From: JAKPPT01 sp964630305
GTDB taxonomy: Bacteria > Spirochaetota > Spirochaetia > Treponematales > UBA12059
Direction: 5' to 3'
Assembly (NCBI GenBank): GCA_964630305.1
Contig: CAZVTR010000054.1
Location: 1 to 13,106 of the forward strand
DNA length: 13,106 nt
Both the position numbers and the translations under genes were made by a program. How positions within the stretch are numbered: position 1 is the first letter of the stretch; each line of letters begins with the position of its first letter. Shown piece by piece: positions 12,464 to 13,106 of the stretch. Under the pieces are notes generated by a model. That model saw only the letters and a list, made by a program, of their open reading frames with translations, ran no database searches and had not been told where the DNA came from.

Positions 12464-13106
12464 ATGTCCAGAAAAAAACTCACTATTGCTTGTATCGTGT
12501 TATGTTTAGCCGGATTTTTATTCCCGCAAACCTTGTTCGATGATCTTCTCAATAATAATACCGAAGATTTTGATACAAAGTTAGCACTCCTCAACGTAAA
12601 AATTCAGGAATTTCCATACATAGCTTACTATGTCGCGTTTGCAAAGAAGCTCCAGACTTCAACCATTGACTACCTCCTTAAAAAAGGGGCAAATGTTAAT
12701 CAAACCGATAAGGACTATCTTCCAGCTCTTTTTTACGCAGTGATGAGAAATAACCTCCCAATCGTACAAACGCTCATCAAGGCAAAAGCCGATGTCAATG
12801 CGCTTGTTGAGTTTGATGGGCGGTATCGCGAAGCTTCGACACGGTTTTCGCTCAATGATTTCTGGGAAATCGAAGCAATAAAACACATATCGCAAACAAA
12901 ATCCAGCCCGCTCGATTTTGCCTTTTCCTTTAGCAGTCCGGCTATTGTCAAAGAGCTCCTGAATGCTAAAGCCGATCCGCTGCTTGTACTGCATCAGGAG
13001 ATCGATACCGCACAATCAACAGCCAAAAACACCGTATATGCAAACTATACCGTTATCGATGCGGCATTTTCGTATATTGCAGGATGCATTCGCGATAAAC
13101 TGACAC
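12464..13106 (+). CDS. Exported ankyrin-repeat protein (partial, 3' end missing)
   Basis: An open frame runs from the ATG at 12464 to the window edge (214 codons) with no stop. AAAGGAGG lies 5 bases before the ATG, a very strong ribosome site. The first 25 residues form a signal peptide: M-S-R-K-K, a hydrophobic core, then a break near F-P-Q-T. Cys10 and Cys14 are in the hydrophobic core, but neither sits in a standard lipobox, so I favour ordinary export over lipoprotein, without certainty. Ankyrin-like units follow: I-D-Y-L-L-K-K-G-A-N-V-N (68-79), then A-L-F-Y-A-V and I-V-Q-T-L-I-K-A-K-A-D-V-N (100-112), then S-P-L-D-F-A-F and I-V-K-E-L-L-N-A-K-A-D-P (161-172). A segment of about 35 residues without repeat character separates units two and three. 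Ankyrin repeats bind proteins; the partner is unknown. Confidence 0.85.
   Translation, partial: MSRKKLTIACIVLCLAGFLFPQTLFDDLLNNNTEDFDTKLALLNVKIQEFPYIAYYVAFAKKLQTSTIDYLLKKGANVNQTDKDYLPALFYAVMRNNLPIVQTLIKAKADVNALVEFDGRYREASTRFSLNDFWEIEAIKHISQTKSSPLDFAFSFSSPAIVKELLNAKADPLLVLHQEIDTAQSTAKNTVYANYTVIDAAFSYIAGCIRDKLT

Overview
The window comes from a Gram-negative-type (diderm) bacterium of moderate GC. It encodes apolipoprotein N-acyltransferase (Lnt), an exported ankyrin-repeat protein, and the tail of a protein ending in a FlgD-like/secretion-associated Ig fold. The lineage cannot be fixed from this sequence. A spirochaete or another deep-branching diderm fits the gene styles, but that is a guess. 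Almost every base is coding and most genes are housekeeping. I see no tRNA, rRNA, CRISPR array, insertion sequence, phage gene or obvious defence system.

Layout. 1-156 is the 3' end of a large surface-type protein, followed by a hairpin. 225-689 is a YbaK-family aminoacyl-tRNA deacylase, convergent with lpdA (dihydrolipoamide dehydrogenase, minus strand). lpdA is divergent from dnaE (replicative polymerase alpha subunit, plus strand). dnaE runs tail to tail into a HAD hydrolase (minus), which is divergent from coaX (type III pantothenate kinase, plus). coaX converges on a minus-strand cluster read as rpmF, acpP, rnc. coaD (minus) lies upstream of that cluster and is divergent from a plus-strand translationally coupled operon: lnt, an unknown 114-residue protein, then a radical SAM enzyme of the AmrS type. 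The window ends inside an exported ankyrin-repeat protein.

How the genes fit together. CoaX and CoaD are steps one and four of coenzyme A synthesis. CoA donates the phosphopantetheine arm of AcpP, which carries acyl chains for lipids, and Lnt uses phospholipid acyl chains to finish lipoproteins. The rpmF-acpP-rnc order links a ribosomal protein, lipid synthesis and RNA processing, a common bacterial arrangement.

Two regulatory observations stand out. First, a perfect 14-bp inverted repeat brackets the Shine-Dalgarno sequence and start codon of rnc. RNase III therefore may cut its own message. Second, several promoter-proximal genes (dnaE, the HAD gene, coaD, and more weakly ybaK and coaX) have a sigma70-like promoter whose -10 box lies only 6-10 bases before the ATG, with no Shine-Dalgarno sequence. 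This predicts leaderless or nearly leaderless mRNAs. Operon-internal genes and a few others have clear Shine-Dalgarno sites.
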